Source of the DNA: Roseihalotalea indica | Lineage (GTDB): Bacteria; Bacteroidota; Bacteroidia; Cytophagales; Cyclobacteriaceae | Assembly (NCBI RefSeq): GCF_022458895.1 | Contig: NZ_JAINFL010000006.1 | Location: 310,001-374,000, forward strand | Direction of reading: 5' to 3' | Length of the DNA: 64,000 bases | In this document: one piece after another, positions 43,403 to 52,449 of the stretch | Numbering within the stretch: position 1 is the stretch's first letter | How the letters are laid out: each line of letters begins with the position of its first letter | Program-made: the position numbers and the translations under genes | The notes under the pieces: generated by a model | What the model saw: only the letters and a program-made list of their open reading frames with translations | Told to the model about the DNA's origin: nothing | The model's database searches: none

Positions 43403-43906
43403 TCAGGTTGTCTTTCGGACTTTTAGCAGATCATCAAGGTCCAAAGCAATAGTGTACATGTCAATAGAACCATCTTCTTTGAGAGGCCACTGCTCGCGTG
43501 GGCGGTCCCAGTAAAGTTCTACTCCATTCTGATCGGGGTCATCCAGGTATAAGGCTTCGGATACGCCATGATCAGCCGCGCCGGTTAGCGGATAATTGGC
43601 CTCCAGCAGGCGATAAAGAATATCAGCCAGATCTTCTCGGGTAGGGTAACGTATGGCCGTATGGAATAAGCCGGCTGCTTTTTGGGGGGCTGGCATAGCA
43701 TCTTTACTATACCAGGTGTTCAATCCGATGTGATGATGGTAGCCTCCGGCAGAAATAAAAGCAGCGTCAGCACCATAAGTTGTCATAATCTCAAACCCTA
43801 GTAAATCACAATAAAATTTCAGGGATCGATCCAGGTTAGTCACTTTCAGGTGAACGTGGCCAATGCTGGTCTGGGCGGGTATCTTGTATTTTGATAAATC
43901 TTTCAA
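43403..43906 (-). CDS. VOC-family protein (glyoxalase/dioxygenase fold)
   Basis: A 167-residue protein with one vicinal-oxygen-chelate module: SIGHVHLKVTNLDRSLKFYCDLLGF, then YHHHIGLNTW with metal-binding residues, and DPDQNGVELYWDRP. This is the length of single-domain members (catechol 2,3-dioxygenase-like). Metal ligands His and Glu are present, so it may be active. No neighbour gives a hint of substrate. Confidence 0.87.
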   Translation of the reverse strand: MKDLSKYKIPAQTSIGHVHLKVTNLDRSLKFYCDLLGFEIMTTYGADAAFISAGGYHHHIGLNTWYSKDAMPAPQKAAGLFHTAIRYPTREDLADILYRLLEANYPLTGAADHGVSEALYLDDPDQNGVELYWDRPREQWPLKEDGSIDMYTIALDLDDLLKVRKTT

Positions 43907-43971
43907 TGTTCTTGGGGAAAATCAATGAGTAAGGTTAAAATGAATTTGGTTCTCTGTTACGTTATTAGCTA

Positions 43972-45342
43972 TCAGTTAGAAGCAAAAATAAGGTATTGCC
44001 AAGGAGTTAAATTTACTGCAGATTCCGACGACAACTCATAAGACTGATTGGTAAAGTAGTCAGTATAAGTGCCGGACACTCGTGAGTCTGTAAGATGCAG
44101 TTCCTGAGGCTCTGCCGAAAAATTCATAATACCGATCACCGTATTTCCATTTTTCTCTCGTTTAAAAGCATAAATATTGGGGTCTTGGTTAATCCGTTCG
44201 GGCATGTCGCCATAAGCTCCATTCCAAATGGCGGGGTTCTCTTTTTTCAGGGTGATTAGTTTCTTGTAAAATGGCTGTAGGCGATTAGTATCGCTCCAAT
44301 CGATCGTGTCTTTGTCAAAAAAACGAAGCCGCTTATCCAGTCCTGCTTCCTGCCCACTATACAGCATCGGGATACCGTAGGCGGTAAAAATAAAGGTGGC
44401 AAATGCCTGTTGCCCATCCCCGTATCGTTCAGCGATAGTTCCACTCCACGAGTTTTCATCATGATTGGTGATCATCGTCATTCGTAAGGGGTGATGACCA
44501 TATTCCTGTAAGTCTTTTTGTATCCATTCGTCTAAATCGTCAGCATTAGCTTCCCCGTGAGCTACCTGTTCAGTAAGGTGCAATAACTCCCAGGCATAGG
44601 TGGCATCAAACTCCAGGTGCATGCGGGCACCATCCCATTCGGCCAGCCAGAAAAGGTCTTTCAGTGGATCTAATTCTGCCGTAGCCTCTTCCCAGAAATA
44701 CATCGGAATTTCGTGTCCGGCATGGTCACAGCGGAACCCATCAATATCAAACTCGTCAACCCAATGTTTCATAGCATTGATCATTGATTTGCGAGTTTCA
44801 GGGTTCGTATGATCGAGCAGCGCAATGTCAGTCCAGTCAGCTTCATAAACAATATTACCTTTGTCATCCTGCGCGTAGTAGTCCGGATGATCGGTAATCC
44901 AGGGATGATCCCAGGCCGTGTGGTTGGGCACCCAGTCTAATATGACATAGATGCCCATGTCGTGAGCGGTATTCACCAGTCTTTTAAAATCATCAGCTGT
45001 TCCAAACTCCTCATTAATAGCCACATAGTCGCGGATAGAATAGTAACTACCGAGGGGCCCTTTTCTGTTTTTTACCCCAATTGGCTGAAGGGGCATCATC
45101 CACAGCATACCAATGCCTAACGCTTTTAAGCGGGGTAAATCTTCGATAAAGGCACTGATGGTACCCTCAGGCGTATGCTGACGAATATTAACTTCATAAA
45201 TGGTTAGTGACGCCGCTTTTTCCGGGAAAGAAACATCTTCAGTGGTAGCTTGCGGGGTGTTATCTAGAGCAGCCGGTTTTTGCTGACAAGCATTAAGAAA
45301 AAAGAAAGCCGCATATAGTAGGGTAGGAAGAAAGGGCTTCAT
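43972..45342 (-). CDS. Alpha-amylase-family lipoprotein (GH13)
   Basis: A 456-residue extracytoplasmic glycoside hydrolase. Lipobox Cys19 in FFLNAC. GH13 regions are present: ILDWVPNHTAWD (region I), DIDGFRCDHAGH with nucleophile D206 (region II), FWLAEWD with general acid E235 (region III) and ITNHDENSW with D295 (region IV). It should hydrolyse alpha-1,4-glucans at the cell surface. There is no SusC/SusD pair beside it, so it is not in a typical polysaccharide-utilisation locus. Confidence 0.92.
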   Translation of the reverse strand: MKPFLPTLLYAAFFFLNACQQKPAALDNTPQATTEDVSFPEKAASLTIYEVNIRQHTPEGTISAFIEDLPRLKALGIGMLWMMPLQPIGVKNRKGPLGSYYSIRDYVAINEEFGTADDFKRLVNTAHDMGIYVILDWVPNHTAWDHPWITDHPDYYAQDDKGNIVYEADWTDIALLDHTNPETRKSMINAMKHWVDEFDIDGFRCDHAGHEIPMYFWEEATAELDPLKDLFWLAEWDGARMHLEFDATYAWELLHLTEQVAHGEANADDLDEWIQKDLQEYGHHPLRMTMITNHDENSWSGTIAERYGDGQQAFATFIFTAYGIPMLYSGQEAGLDKRLRFFDKDTIDWSDTNRLQPFYKKLITLKKENPAIWNGAYGDMPERINQDPNIYAFKREKNGNTVIGIMNFSAEPQELHLTDSRVSGTYTDYFTNQSYELSSESAVNLTPWQYLIFASN

Positions 45343-45754
45343 AAATGTTGTTACTTGATAGGTTAATTAAGTCAGAAGATAACAAATTTTTTCAAGGGAT
45401 TATTCCGATTTCAAGATGATGGCGGCACTATTTTATTCTTATCATAGGCTACTCTAATACTCAGGTAAGAAGAAATCTTCTACCGAAGTGATCTGACCGG
45501 GTGGGTACGTGTTGCCGGTGGCTATATAAGTGTCCTGCCTCCTGCCAACCGCTTTCCAATAGGTCATTAAAAGAAATCAGAATAATGTCAATTACGAAGT
45601 TGGTTAATTTTCTCGGTAACTCTGGTTACAATTTTTTTCCGATACACACAAAGTAATAAATAGCCTCTCCTCCTGCTTGGTCGTCGTAGCGAATACCACT
45701 AGGTAGCTACGCCTCTTTATTCAGCTTATTTTTTATAATCTAAATCTAACAACT
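45343..45754. other. Divergent intergenic region with a second GGCAG-type repeat
   Basis: About 412 bases between the divergent alpha-amylase and protease genes. It holds the promoters of both, an AT-rich stretch near 45700-45750, and CTGCCTCCTGCCA at 45535-45547, nearly identical to the element at 42483-42495. No gene is seen on either strand. Confidence 0.5.
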
Positions 45755-46885
45755 ATGACCAACAATGAAGGACCCCTTGGGCTCGATCGTTTGAGAGAGC
45801 TTAACCCCGAACCGCCGCAGCGTAAACCCCCTCGCTCAATTCATGTCAATCTCGCTGCATTTAACTTACCCGATAGTGTAGAGCCTAGAATTGAAAAAGA
45901 TTGGAGCGACCCCAGTGCTTATCGGGTTGTAGCCGATTTGCCCGGAGAACCCGTAGAACTGGAAAGCCATCGGGAAGTAGTAAAAACGCACCTGTATGAT
46001 CGGCTACCCGCTCAAGAGCTGGATACATCTATTTTTGAGCAATTCAGTAAAGTTGAGCGGATAGACGGAAACCGGCTTCCTTATGCGCCTATGCAGTTTA
46101 TACCTCAGGTGTCTCAACTGGATATGGAGATTGCCGAACGATTCAGAAAAAGAGGAGATGGGGAAGATCGCCCCACCAATATTTTCGGCACAGATGACCG
46201 TTACATTTACCAAGATTCCAGTTTCCCCTGGCGGACTGTCGGTAGGGTGTGGACTCAAAACGGTGCTTGTGCCGGGTGCACCATTGGTCCTCGGTTGGTG
46301 CTTACGGCTAGCCACTGTATTAACTGGCTCAGTGGTGGCGGAACTGGTTGGGTAAAATTTTCGCCAGCATATTATAATGGAAATGGGCCTTGGGGTGAAT
46401 TTTATGCCACTCGGGTTATTTACTGGAATAAAGCTATGGGCGGGCTAACCGATCTGGAAACAGCCTTTGACTATGTAGTACTGGTTATGAATGATTACGT
46501 GGGCAACATGGTTGGGTATCCTGGTTACCGTAGTTACTCAAGTTCCTGGAATGGTGATGCTGTATGGCAGCATATGGGCTATCCTGGTGACCTCACCAGT
46601 ACGCAACGCCCTGCCTTTCAAGGAAATTGCTCGGTTTCTTCCACTTCTTCGGAAAGCCTTTCCGGCCAATCAGGGCTCGTGATGGGGCACTTTAATGATG
46701 CAACCGGCGGACATTCGGGCGGCCCGATTTGGGGCTGGTGGAATGGCGAAGCCTGGCCGCGGGTGGTTGGAGTGCAAAGCGCAGAAGCCTCAGTACCAGC
46801 GTTTAATACTTCTGGAGATAATGAGTTTGGCGGAGGGGCAGCGTTAAGCGCTCTTATCTCATATGCTCGTAGTAATTATCCCTGA
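45755..46885 (+). CDS. Trypsin-like (S1/V8-type) serine protease, no signal peptide
   Basis: A 376-residue protein with a ~165-residue N-terminal part and a trypsin-like domain. The triad is visible: H187 (LTASHC), D239 (AFDYVV) and S321 (GGHSGGP). The Cys in TASHC has a partner in GACAGC. The N-terminus (MTNNEGPLGLDRLRELNPEPPQRKPP) is hydrophilic and does not look like a signal peptide, so the route of export, if any, is unclear. A strong terminator follows its stop. Family members include secreted V8/glutamyl endopeptidases. Confidence 0.87.
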   Translation: MTNNEGPLGLDRLRELNPEPPQRKPPRSIHVNLAAFNLPDSVEPRIEKDWSDPSAYRVVADLPGEPVELESHREVVKTHLYDRLPAQELDTSIFEQFSKVERIDGNRLPYAPMQFIPQVSQLDMEIAERFRKRGDGEDRPTNIFGTDDRYIYQDSSFPWRTVGRVWTQNGACAGCTIGPRLVLTASHCINWLSGGGTGWVKFSPAYYNGNGPWGEFYATRVIYWNKAMGGLTDLETAFDYVVLVMNDYVGNMVGYPGYRSYSSSWNGDAVWQHMGYPGDLTSTQRPAFQGNCSVSSTSSESLSGQSGLVMGHFNDATGGHSGGPIWGWWNGEAWPRVVGVQSAEASVPAFNTSGDNEFGGGAALSALISYARSNYP

Positions 46886-46928
46886 AAAATAGTACCACAA
46901 AAAAGAATGGTCAAGCAGTAGGTAGGCT

Positions 46929-46980
46929 GAAAGGGCTCAAAGAGAATTGCTATGGCAAACTCTACGGCCCTTTCTTTTTT
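46929..46980 (+). terminator. Rho-independent terminator of the protease gene
   Basis: Arms GAAAGGGC (46929-46936) and GCCCTTTC (46967-46974), with inner pairing TTGC/GCAA, form a long hairpin followed by TTTTTT. It lies 44 bases after the protease stop codon. Confidence 0.85.
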
Positions 46981-47032
46981 ATAGCCATCATCCTAGACTA
47001 TCTTACAATTCTGGAATAGATAACATCTGTGA

Positions 47033-48040
47033 TCAGGAATTGCGAAGTAAATACACTAGCCCGGCAACCCCTAATGCTGTTCCGGCTACAACAGCAGCTT
47101 CCATCCCACGGTTAGTACTTACCTGTAATTCCAGGCTTTCTTCTGATGCTTTATCATCGAATGAACCATGTGCTCCGCGGTCCTCATTAATTGGCTCCCA
47201 CAAGTTATCAGGACGGTCAGGATCTTCCGGCTGATCAGTTTGCTGACCGCTATAGCCAGTTTTTGCGAGCAGACGATCCAGCATGCCAGGGATAAATGTA
47301 TTACCCAAGGCTGTTTGAAAAGGCCCACTTCCTACAAAAATGGTGCGTCGGTTTTGATTGGCGGCAGAATAGATTGCGCGAGCGGCCACTTCGGGTTGGT
47401 ACACTTTGCCCATGGGCTTACCTTTTTTCGGTAGCCGGGATTTTACCCAGTTAAACTGAGTGGTATTAATCGCTGACAAATGTACCATCGTCAGTTGTAC
47501 ATCGCTGTTATCATGGACAAGTTCCGAACGAACTGAATCAAAGAAACCTTTCACGGCGTGTTTTGACGCACAGTAAGCCGATTGCAAAGGAATACCCCGA
47601 AAGGCTAAGGCTGAACCTACCATAATGATAGTGCCTCGGTTGCGGGGTTTCATCCGTTTAAGAGCGGCCATGGTACCATATACCTGACCCATAAAAGTTA
47701 CTTCTACCACATACTTAAATTCTTCGGGAGTCATCTGATCAAAAGGGGAGAAAACACTCTGCATGGCATTGTTTACCCATACATCGATCAGGCCCAGTTC
47801 GTCTTCTATCTGCTGGGCAGCGGCTTCCACTTTTTTCTGATCAGAAACGTCCACTGGTATAGCAAGTGCTTTTCCACCGAGCGCTTCTACATCTTGGCGG
47901 GCTCCTTCCAGTCCGGCTTCACTTCGTGCCAATAAAGCAACTTGATAGCCATTTTTAGCGAATTCTCGGGCAGCGGCCCGGCCCACTCCAGCGGATGCGC
48001 CGGTAATAACCACTACAGGTTGGGCAATATTATCTTGCAT
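47033..48040 (-). CDS. Short-chain dehydrogenase/reductase with C-terminal membrane anchor
   Basis: A 335-residue SDR with TGASAGVGRAAAREFAKNG near the start, NNAMQSVF, the catalytic Ser in MVGSALAF and YCASK with Tyr and Lys. The last ~20 residues (AAVVAGTALGVAGLVYLLRNS) form a hydrophobic tail that would anchor the enzyme in the membrane. A linker with EDPDRPDNLWEPINEDRGAHGSFDD precedes it. A palindrome at 48114-48128 lies upstream and may be an operator. Substrate unknown. Confidence 0.9.
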   Translation of the reverse strand: MQDNIAQPVVVITGASAGVGRAAAREFAKNGYQVALLARSEAGLEGARQDVEALGGKALAIPVDVSDQKKVEAAAQQIEDELGLIDVWVNNAMQSVFSPFDQMTPEEFKYVVEVTFMGQVYGTMAALKRMKPRNRGTIIMVGSALAFRGIPLQSAYCASKHAVKGFFDSVRSELVHDNSDVQLTMVHLSAINTTQFNWVKSRLPKKGKPMGKVYQPEVAARAIYSAANQNRRTIFVGSGPFQTALGNTFIPGMLDRLLAKTGYSGQQTDQPEDPDRPDNLWEPINEDRGAHGSFDDKASEESLELQVSTNRGMEAAVVAGTALGVAGLVYLLRNS

Positions 48041-48113
48041 AAACGATTAGGTTATGAGAGTTTAAAAAGTTACAAATGTTACTAATACTCAAAGTACAAT
48101 CGTTCAGGGAATT

Positions 48114-48128
48114 GAATTGTTACAATTC
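48114..48128. promoter_or_regulatory. GAATTGTTACAATTC palindrome, candidate operator
   Basis: A 15-base perfect inverted repeat with a single central base (arms GAATTGT and ACAATTC), about 74 bases upstream of the SDR start on the minus strand. The size is typical for a TetR- or MarR-type operator, but no regulator gene is beside it. Function is inferred. Confidence 0.35.
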
Positions 48129-48210
48129 ACTGTCTTAGAGTATCAATACTGCAAAAAAATAATTCAGAAAAACCAGCTTTTTCTCTGCAGTATGCTTCGG
48201 TTATAGTGGT

Positions 48211-48378
48211 CTATTGCTCGGGTTCGCCCCCCTGATCCTGACTTTCAGGCTCTATAAAACTAAGATTATAGAGCACCATAATCAGAATTATCAAGGGAAC
48301 TATGTGCAAAATGAAATCCTGATGGAATTCAAGCACAAGCAATAAATCATCTAAATTTATTGGGTTAATCAGTTCCAT
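48211..48378 (-). CDS. Small putative membrane protein (55 aa)
   Basis: A 55-residue frame starting MELINPINLDDLL and ending EPESQDQGGEPEQ. The middle (FILHIVPLIILIMVLYNLSFI, about 22-42) is a strong single membrane segment and the tail is acidic. Its arrangement is that of real small membrane proteins, but no homologue is known to me. It lies alone between the SDR and the gene-poor region. Confidence 0.42.
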   Translation of the reverse strand: MELINPINLDDLLLVLEFHQDFILHIVPLIILIMVLYNLSFIEPESQDQGGEPEQ

Positions 48379-49000
48379 ACATATTAGTCTACCTATTGAC
48401 TCTAATTGTAATAAGGTAAACTAGTACAAAAGGTTTCATTCCAGGCCATATAAAAGAGTTGTGTATAGAATGCCTTCGTAAGAATTACTACTAAATCTTA
48501 CCTTTTTAACTGGATAATGAGTTGAGTATTATCTTCAGGATAGAAGCTCTCTTCTCCTGAGCTCTCCTCATATGAAACTTATGGGTAGGAGGTAATCTAA
48601 AGATCAAAGCTGCTAATCTACAGCGAAAAATAAAATTTTTGTACTATTACGTTGAGGAATATGATAATTAAATAACTAGACGCCGTTTTGGCTCTTTTCA
48701 ATTGCAGAATGAAAGACAAAGTCTGGTTCATCGGGCAAGCTAACCCCCAACGTAAGGTGGGAAAACGGTATTTTAAAGCGGCCTTCTTAACTCATGATAT
48801 TATAGGGTGATTTCTTCACCACATAATTTAGGATGAGTTTTTATGTAATTCTGGGGGCAAGTTATTGATGTACTCTTAATATTTTTGACACTTTTTTTAT
48901 TTGAGGATTGACAATGACTATTTTACTGATTGAGTCTACGGATTTTCTCGGAAATAAAGTGGTGGTAGAGCGAACGTGAGAAAGGAGGGCGATGTACGGT
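48379..49000. other. Gene-poor AT-rich region
   Basis: About 620 bases without a supported gene. It is AT-rich with scattered stops in all frames. A 33-codon plus frame (48709-48810, MKDKVWFIGQANPQRK...) is present but unsupported. No RNA gene, repeat array or clean terminator was seen. Confidence 0.5.
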
Positions 49001-49564
49001 TTACCAGTTTTCTAGTTTGACAGTGTTCTGCTGAATATCCTTCTTTTTTTCAAGGAAGTGTACAAAAGCCTGATGGTGCTCATTGATAGCGGCTTCCAGT
49101 TGGACTGGAAATTTCTGGCTTTCATTCCTGCTCCAGCTTTCTTCCCAATCTGAAAGTGGTATGGGGGAGGTGTTCACGGGTACATACCGGCTATAGCGGT
49201 TACGGGTATATTCCAGGAAGTAAACACTGTCGGTAGTAAAACGAATTTTTTCTTCTTTCAGGTCAATAGTGGTCCGGTACGTAATCTGACCAACCGGATG
49301 TTTCAGTACACTACGGTTATAGACCATAGACTGAGACTGAAACTGATAGGAAGAGGAATCATTGCTAATCAAAAAAGTAGTATCATCGTGCGTATCGGTA
49401 AACGCCTCACTTTGAAAGTAATCTTGAGCATAAGACCGTAGCTCCGGAAGGGTAAAGGTTGGCATGGGGACCACCTTCTGTAAATAAGTACTACTCAACT
49501 GGAACCCCACCAGGGTTACCAGAAGAGTAGCACATACTAATGAAAGGGAAATTCCCAATTTCAT
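49001..49564 (-). CDS. Hypothetical protein with N-terminal membrane anchor or signal
   Basis: A 187-residue protein. The N-terminus (MKLGISLSLVCATLLVTLVGFQLSSTYLQ) is a signal peptide or anchor. The mature part is mostly beta, with SSYQFQSQSMVYNRSVLKHPVGQITYRTTIDLKEEKIRF and a tail VQLEAAINEHHQAFVHFLEKKKDIQ. No family recognised. It follows the porin gene by 12 bases and is presumably co-transcribed with it and the ammonium transporter. Confidence 0.65.
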   Translation of the reverse strand: MKLGISLSLVCATLLVTLVGFQLSSTYLQKVVPMPTFTLPELRSYAQDYFQSEAFTDTHDDTTFLISNDSSSYQFQSQSMVYNRSVLKHPVGQITYRTTIDLKEEKIRFTTDSVYFLEYTRNRYSRYVPVNTSPIPLSDWEESWSRNESQKFPVQLEAAINEHHQAFVHFLEKKKDIQQNTVKLENW

Positions 49565-49576
49565 AGAAATGGATCT

Positions 49577-50731
49577 TTAAAATGCGTAAACAGCAGCTAA
49601 GATAAATGAAGCCAGTGATGATTGAGCTTCAATATCACGATTTATAAATGCATCGTCAGAGACTGCATCTATCCGTATTTCAGGAATAAAAGTCAGGTTC
49701 CCCACGGCTATATTGCTAGACAGGGTTAAATCAATCACTGAAGCATTACCGTCTTCGTCGTATAGACCTGCGTTGTATTGACCTAAAATACCATAGCCAC
49801 CATTGAATTCTCCGAAGTATTCAGCCCGAATGCCAAATGAAAGGGTTTCTGATGTTGCATACTGCGCATAAAGAGCAGCGCCATAAAACCCTGAAGCATC
49901 TCCATCGGCATCTTCTATGTCATTGCCGTTAATCTCCTCGCCCGCCGAAGTGGTATTGATGGTGGTATTGATACCCAAATAGAAAGCATCAGTAAGATCA
50001 AATCCTGCTGTAAGGTCTGCCTGAAAGGTAGGACCAGTAGAAGCGTCGCCAAAAACAGTAGGAAATTCAGCAACCAGTTTACCGTCTTGGTCACCGTACA
50101 AGAAATTCAGATAAGCAATGGTTCCTTCATTGTCGTAGCCCAGTTGTGCTCCTAATGTATAAGTACCAACATTGTTAAATTCAGTTAAATCAGTAGGATT
50201 CATAATTGCCAGCATGGCAGAAAATCCGTCTGATAAGGCAAAATCAGCTTTAAGGCCTGTATGAGAAAATGGGCCATAGGAAAACATGTAGGATGTAGAG
50301 TAATTGTAATTCCCGGTTGGAGAAATTACCTCATACCCTAAAAACGTATTGAAGTTACCCATTGTCAAAGTTACGGCATCACTAACATTGTAATAGACAT
50401 ATAGCTGATTGACTATGCTGGAAGATCCGACAGAATTAAAAACGGCGGCTTCTCCCCGAGGTCCATATACTAGATCAGCTACAAAGCCTACTTTTTCACC
50501 TTCGTATGCGGCAATTAAATTTACCATTCCAATACTAAAGCCAGGACGGGCAGCAAATGATGTAACCGGAGAAACAATGCCGTTATCAACTACTCGATTG
50601 AATGAATTAAAATTATATCGGTAATAAGTATCTACTGAGCCGGAGAAGGAAAAAGAATCTTCGTCTTGGGCAAATAAAGTTACGGTAGACAATCCCATGA
50701 TTGCCAGTACTAACAAGGTAGTTTTTTTCAT
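49577..50731 (-). CDS. Outer-membrane porin (BBP2/OmpL-like)
   Basis: A 384-residue protein with signal peptide (KKTTLLVLAIMGLSTVTLFAQ) and a barrel with many Tyr-rich strands, starting FSFSGSVDTYYRYNFNS and ending ASFILAAVYAF with a terminal Phe. It resembles the putative beta-barrel porin-2 family. It lies directly downstream of the ammonium transporter gene (gap 98 bases), a pairing that suggests outer-membrane entry for ammonium or a small nitrogen compound. Substrate inferred only. Confidence 0.85.
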   Translation of the reverse strand: MKKTTLLVLAIMGLSTVTLFAQDEDSFSFSGSVDTYYRYNFNSFNRVVDNGIVSPVTSFAARPGFSIGMVNLIAAYEGEKVGFVADLVYGPRGEAAVFNSVGSSSIVNQLYVYYNVSDAVTLTMGNFNTFLGYEVISPTGNYNYSTSYMFSYGPFSHTGLKADFALSDGFSAMLAIMNPTDLTEFNNVGTYTLGAQLGYDNEGTIAYLNFLYGDQDGKLVAEFPTVFGDASTGPTFQADLTAGFDLTDAFYLGINTTINTTSAGEEINGNDIEDADGDASGFYGAALYAQYATSETLSFGIRAEYFGEFNGGYGILGQYNAGLYDEDGNASVIDLTLSSNIAVGNLTFIPEIRIDAVSDDAFINRDIEAQSSLASFILAAVYAF

Positions 50732-50829
50732 TTTAGGAAAAGTATTGTGAGTGGTAGATTTTGATTTGGAAAGTTATTATAGGACGAGACCAACCAGTGA
50801 TCTCGTCCTGGAAAGGGGATAGTGGGATA

Positions 50830-52119
50830 CTATTCGTAAATGATGGTGTATCCGCGCATACCGTGCTCGTGGCTGTCGAGTCCTTCTTTTTCGTGCTGAG
50901 CTGATACCCGTAGGCCCATCGCTTTTTCAATAAGGAAGAAGATAATCATCGCCGAAGAGAAAGCCGCCGCTCCACAGGCCAGTACACTAACCAGTTGGAT
51001 TACAAACTGACTCCAGCTAGCCATTGAACCGAAAATGCCAACCGCCAGGGTTCCGAATACACCGCAGGTAAGGTGTACAGATACGGCACCTACGCAGTCG
51101 TCCAGTTTAAGTTTATCTAACAGAATAACAGAAAGAACAACCAGTCCTCCGGCAATCAGTCCGATGATCATAGCTTCATAAGGGCTCATGAGATCTGCAC
51201 CGGCGGTAATGCCTACTAAGCCAGCCAGGATACCATTCAGTACCATACCCAGGTCTAGTCGTTTGAAAGTGAAGTAAGCCATGATGTAGCCACCAATAGC
51301 ACCGCAGGCTGCTGCCAGGGAAGTTGTTACCAATACTTTAGATACTGCTTCAGGATCAGCTGACAGTACGGAGCCGCCGTTGAAACCAAACCAGCCGAAC
51401 CACAACAGAAAAACTCCAATAGTAGCCAAAGGCACGCTGGAACCTGGGAAATCGTTAACTTTTCCATTGGCATATTTGCCCAGACGTGGTCCGAGGATGA
51501 TAATACCAGCTAAAGCGCCCCATCCGCCTACTGAGTGTACCAGCGTAGAACCGGCAAAATCATAAAATCCGTAGGTGCTCAGGAAGCCGCCGCCCCATTG
51601 CCAGCTACCGATAATTGGGTATACTAAACCAACAAAGAGAACGGTGAAAATAAGGTAACCATTGATTTTAATTCGCTCAGCTACAGCGCCGGATACAATA
51701 GTGGCTGCGGTGGCAGCAAACATGCCCTGAAACAGAAAGTCAGTCCAGTAGGTGTAGCCCGCGTCAGCGTAGGTAAGAGAGTCATAATCTGCACCGGGCC
51801 CCAAGTGGAATCCAGCAAAATTAATGATGAATCCTTCACCCCCAGGATACATTAGGTTAAAGCCGATGAGGGCATAAGAAATAAGGCCAATAGCCGGGGT
51901 AAGCGTATTTTTAAATAGGATGTTGACCGTGTTTTTGGCTTGGGTAAAACCCGCTTCCACTCCGGCAAATCCGAGGTGCATAATAAATACCAAAAATGTA
52001 GCTACCATCATCCAAACATTGTTGGTTGTAAGCAATGTCTGGGAAATCTGGCTACTCAAATCAGCCGTCGCAGTAGCTGCCTGTGCCAGTAGAGTGGATT
52101 GTAAAATTTCAATTTCCAT
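50830..52119 (-). CDS. amt: Ammonium transporter (Amt family)
   Basis: A 429-residue polytopic inner-membrane protein, about eleven helices, with the Amt signature regions: VWMMVATFLVFIMHLGFAGVEAGF, GGEGFIINFAGF, YGFYDFAGSTLVHSVGGWGALAG and FGWFGFNGGS. Two conserved pore histidines are expected at HSVGG and VHLTCGVFG (both present). It imports ammonium or ammonia. No GlnK gene lies beside it; the BBP2-like porin follows and a kinase/regulator pair lies upstream. Confidence 0.94.
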   Translation of the reverse strand: MEIEILQSTLLAQAATATADLSSQISQTLLTTNNVWMMVATFLVFIMHLGFAGVEAGFTQAKNTVNILFKNTLTPAIGLISYALIGFNLMYPGGEGFIINFAGFHLGPGADYDSLTYADAGYTYWTDFLFQGMFAATAATIVSGAVAERIKINGYLIFTVLFVGLVYPIIGSWQWGGGFLSTYGFYDFAGSTLVHSVGGWGALAGIIILGPRLGKYANGKVNDFPGSSVPLATIGVFLLWFGWFGFNGGSVLSADPEAVSKVLVTTSLAAACGAIGGYIMAYFTFKRLDLGMVLNGILAGLVGITAGADLMSPYEAMIIGLIAGGLVVLSVILLDKLKLDDCVGAVSVHLTCGVFGTLAVGIFGSMASWSQFVIQLVSVLACGAAAFSSAMIIFFLIEKAMGLRVSAQHEKEGLDSHEHGMRGYTIIYE

Positions 52120-52449
52120 AAATAAGGTGAGGTAAGTTTAGAATATGACAGAATTTTGTTTTGCGATTTTGAAAGTAAGTAGTATTTAAATTAATACGCA
52201 AAAAATTACGTACAAATTAATAGGCGGTAAGACTAAAATGCCATTGTAAATTGCTCAACACAGGTATTTTTTATTATCTTATTTTAAATAATTAAGCTAT
52301 TTCACAATATTATTTGAAATGAGCTGAGTAAAAATTACGTAGATTTTGTACGAGTAATAAATCTTACTGCCAATAATTCATAATGATAGGTGTGATTTAT
52401 AAAATTCAATTAATTAGTGGTAAAACACAAATTGGTTTTTACGTACGTA
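52120..52449. promoter_or_regulatory. Upstream region of amt with two AAAAATTACGTA repeats
   Basis: About 330 bases between the ammonium transporter start and the response regulator end, all AT-rich. AAAAATTACGTA occurs at 52201-52212 and again at 52330-52341, the second followed by GATTTTGTACG. These are candidate regulator-binding sites, possibly for the nearby response regulator or a nitrogen regulator. No gene is seen. Confidence 0.4.

Noticed and set aside
48709..48810. 33-codon plus frame (MKDKVWFIGQ...)
   Set aside because: Too short, no hydrophobic segment, no neighbouring gene and no evidence beyond an open frame.
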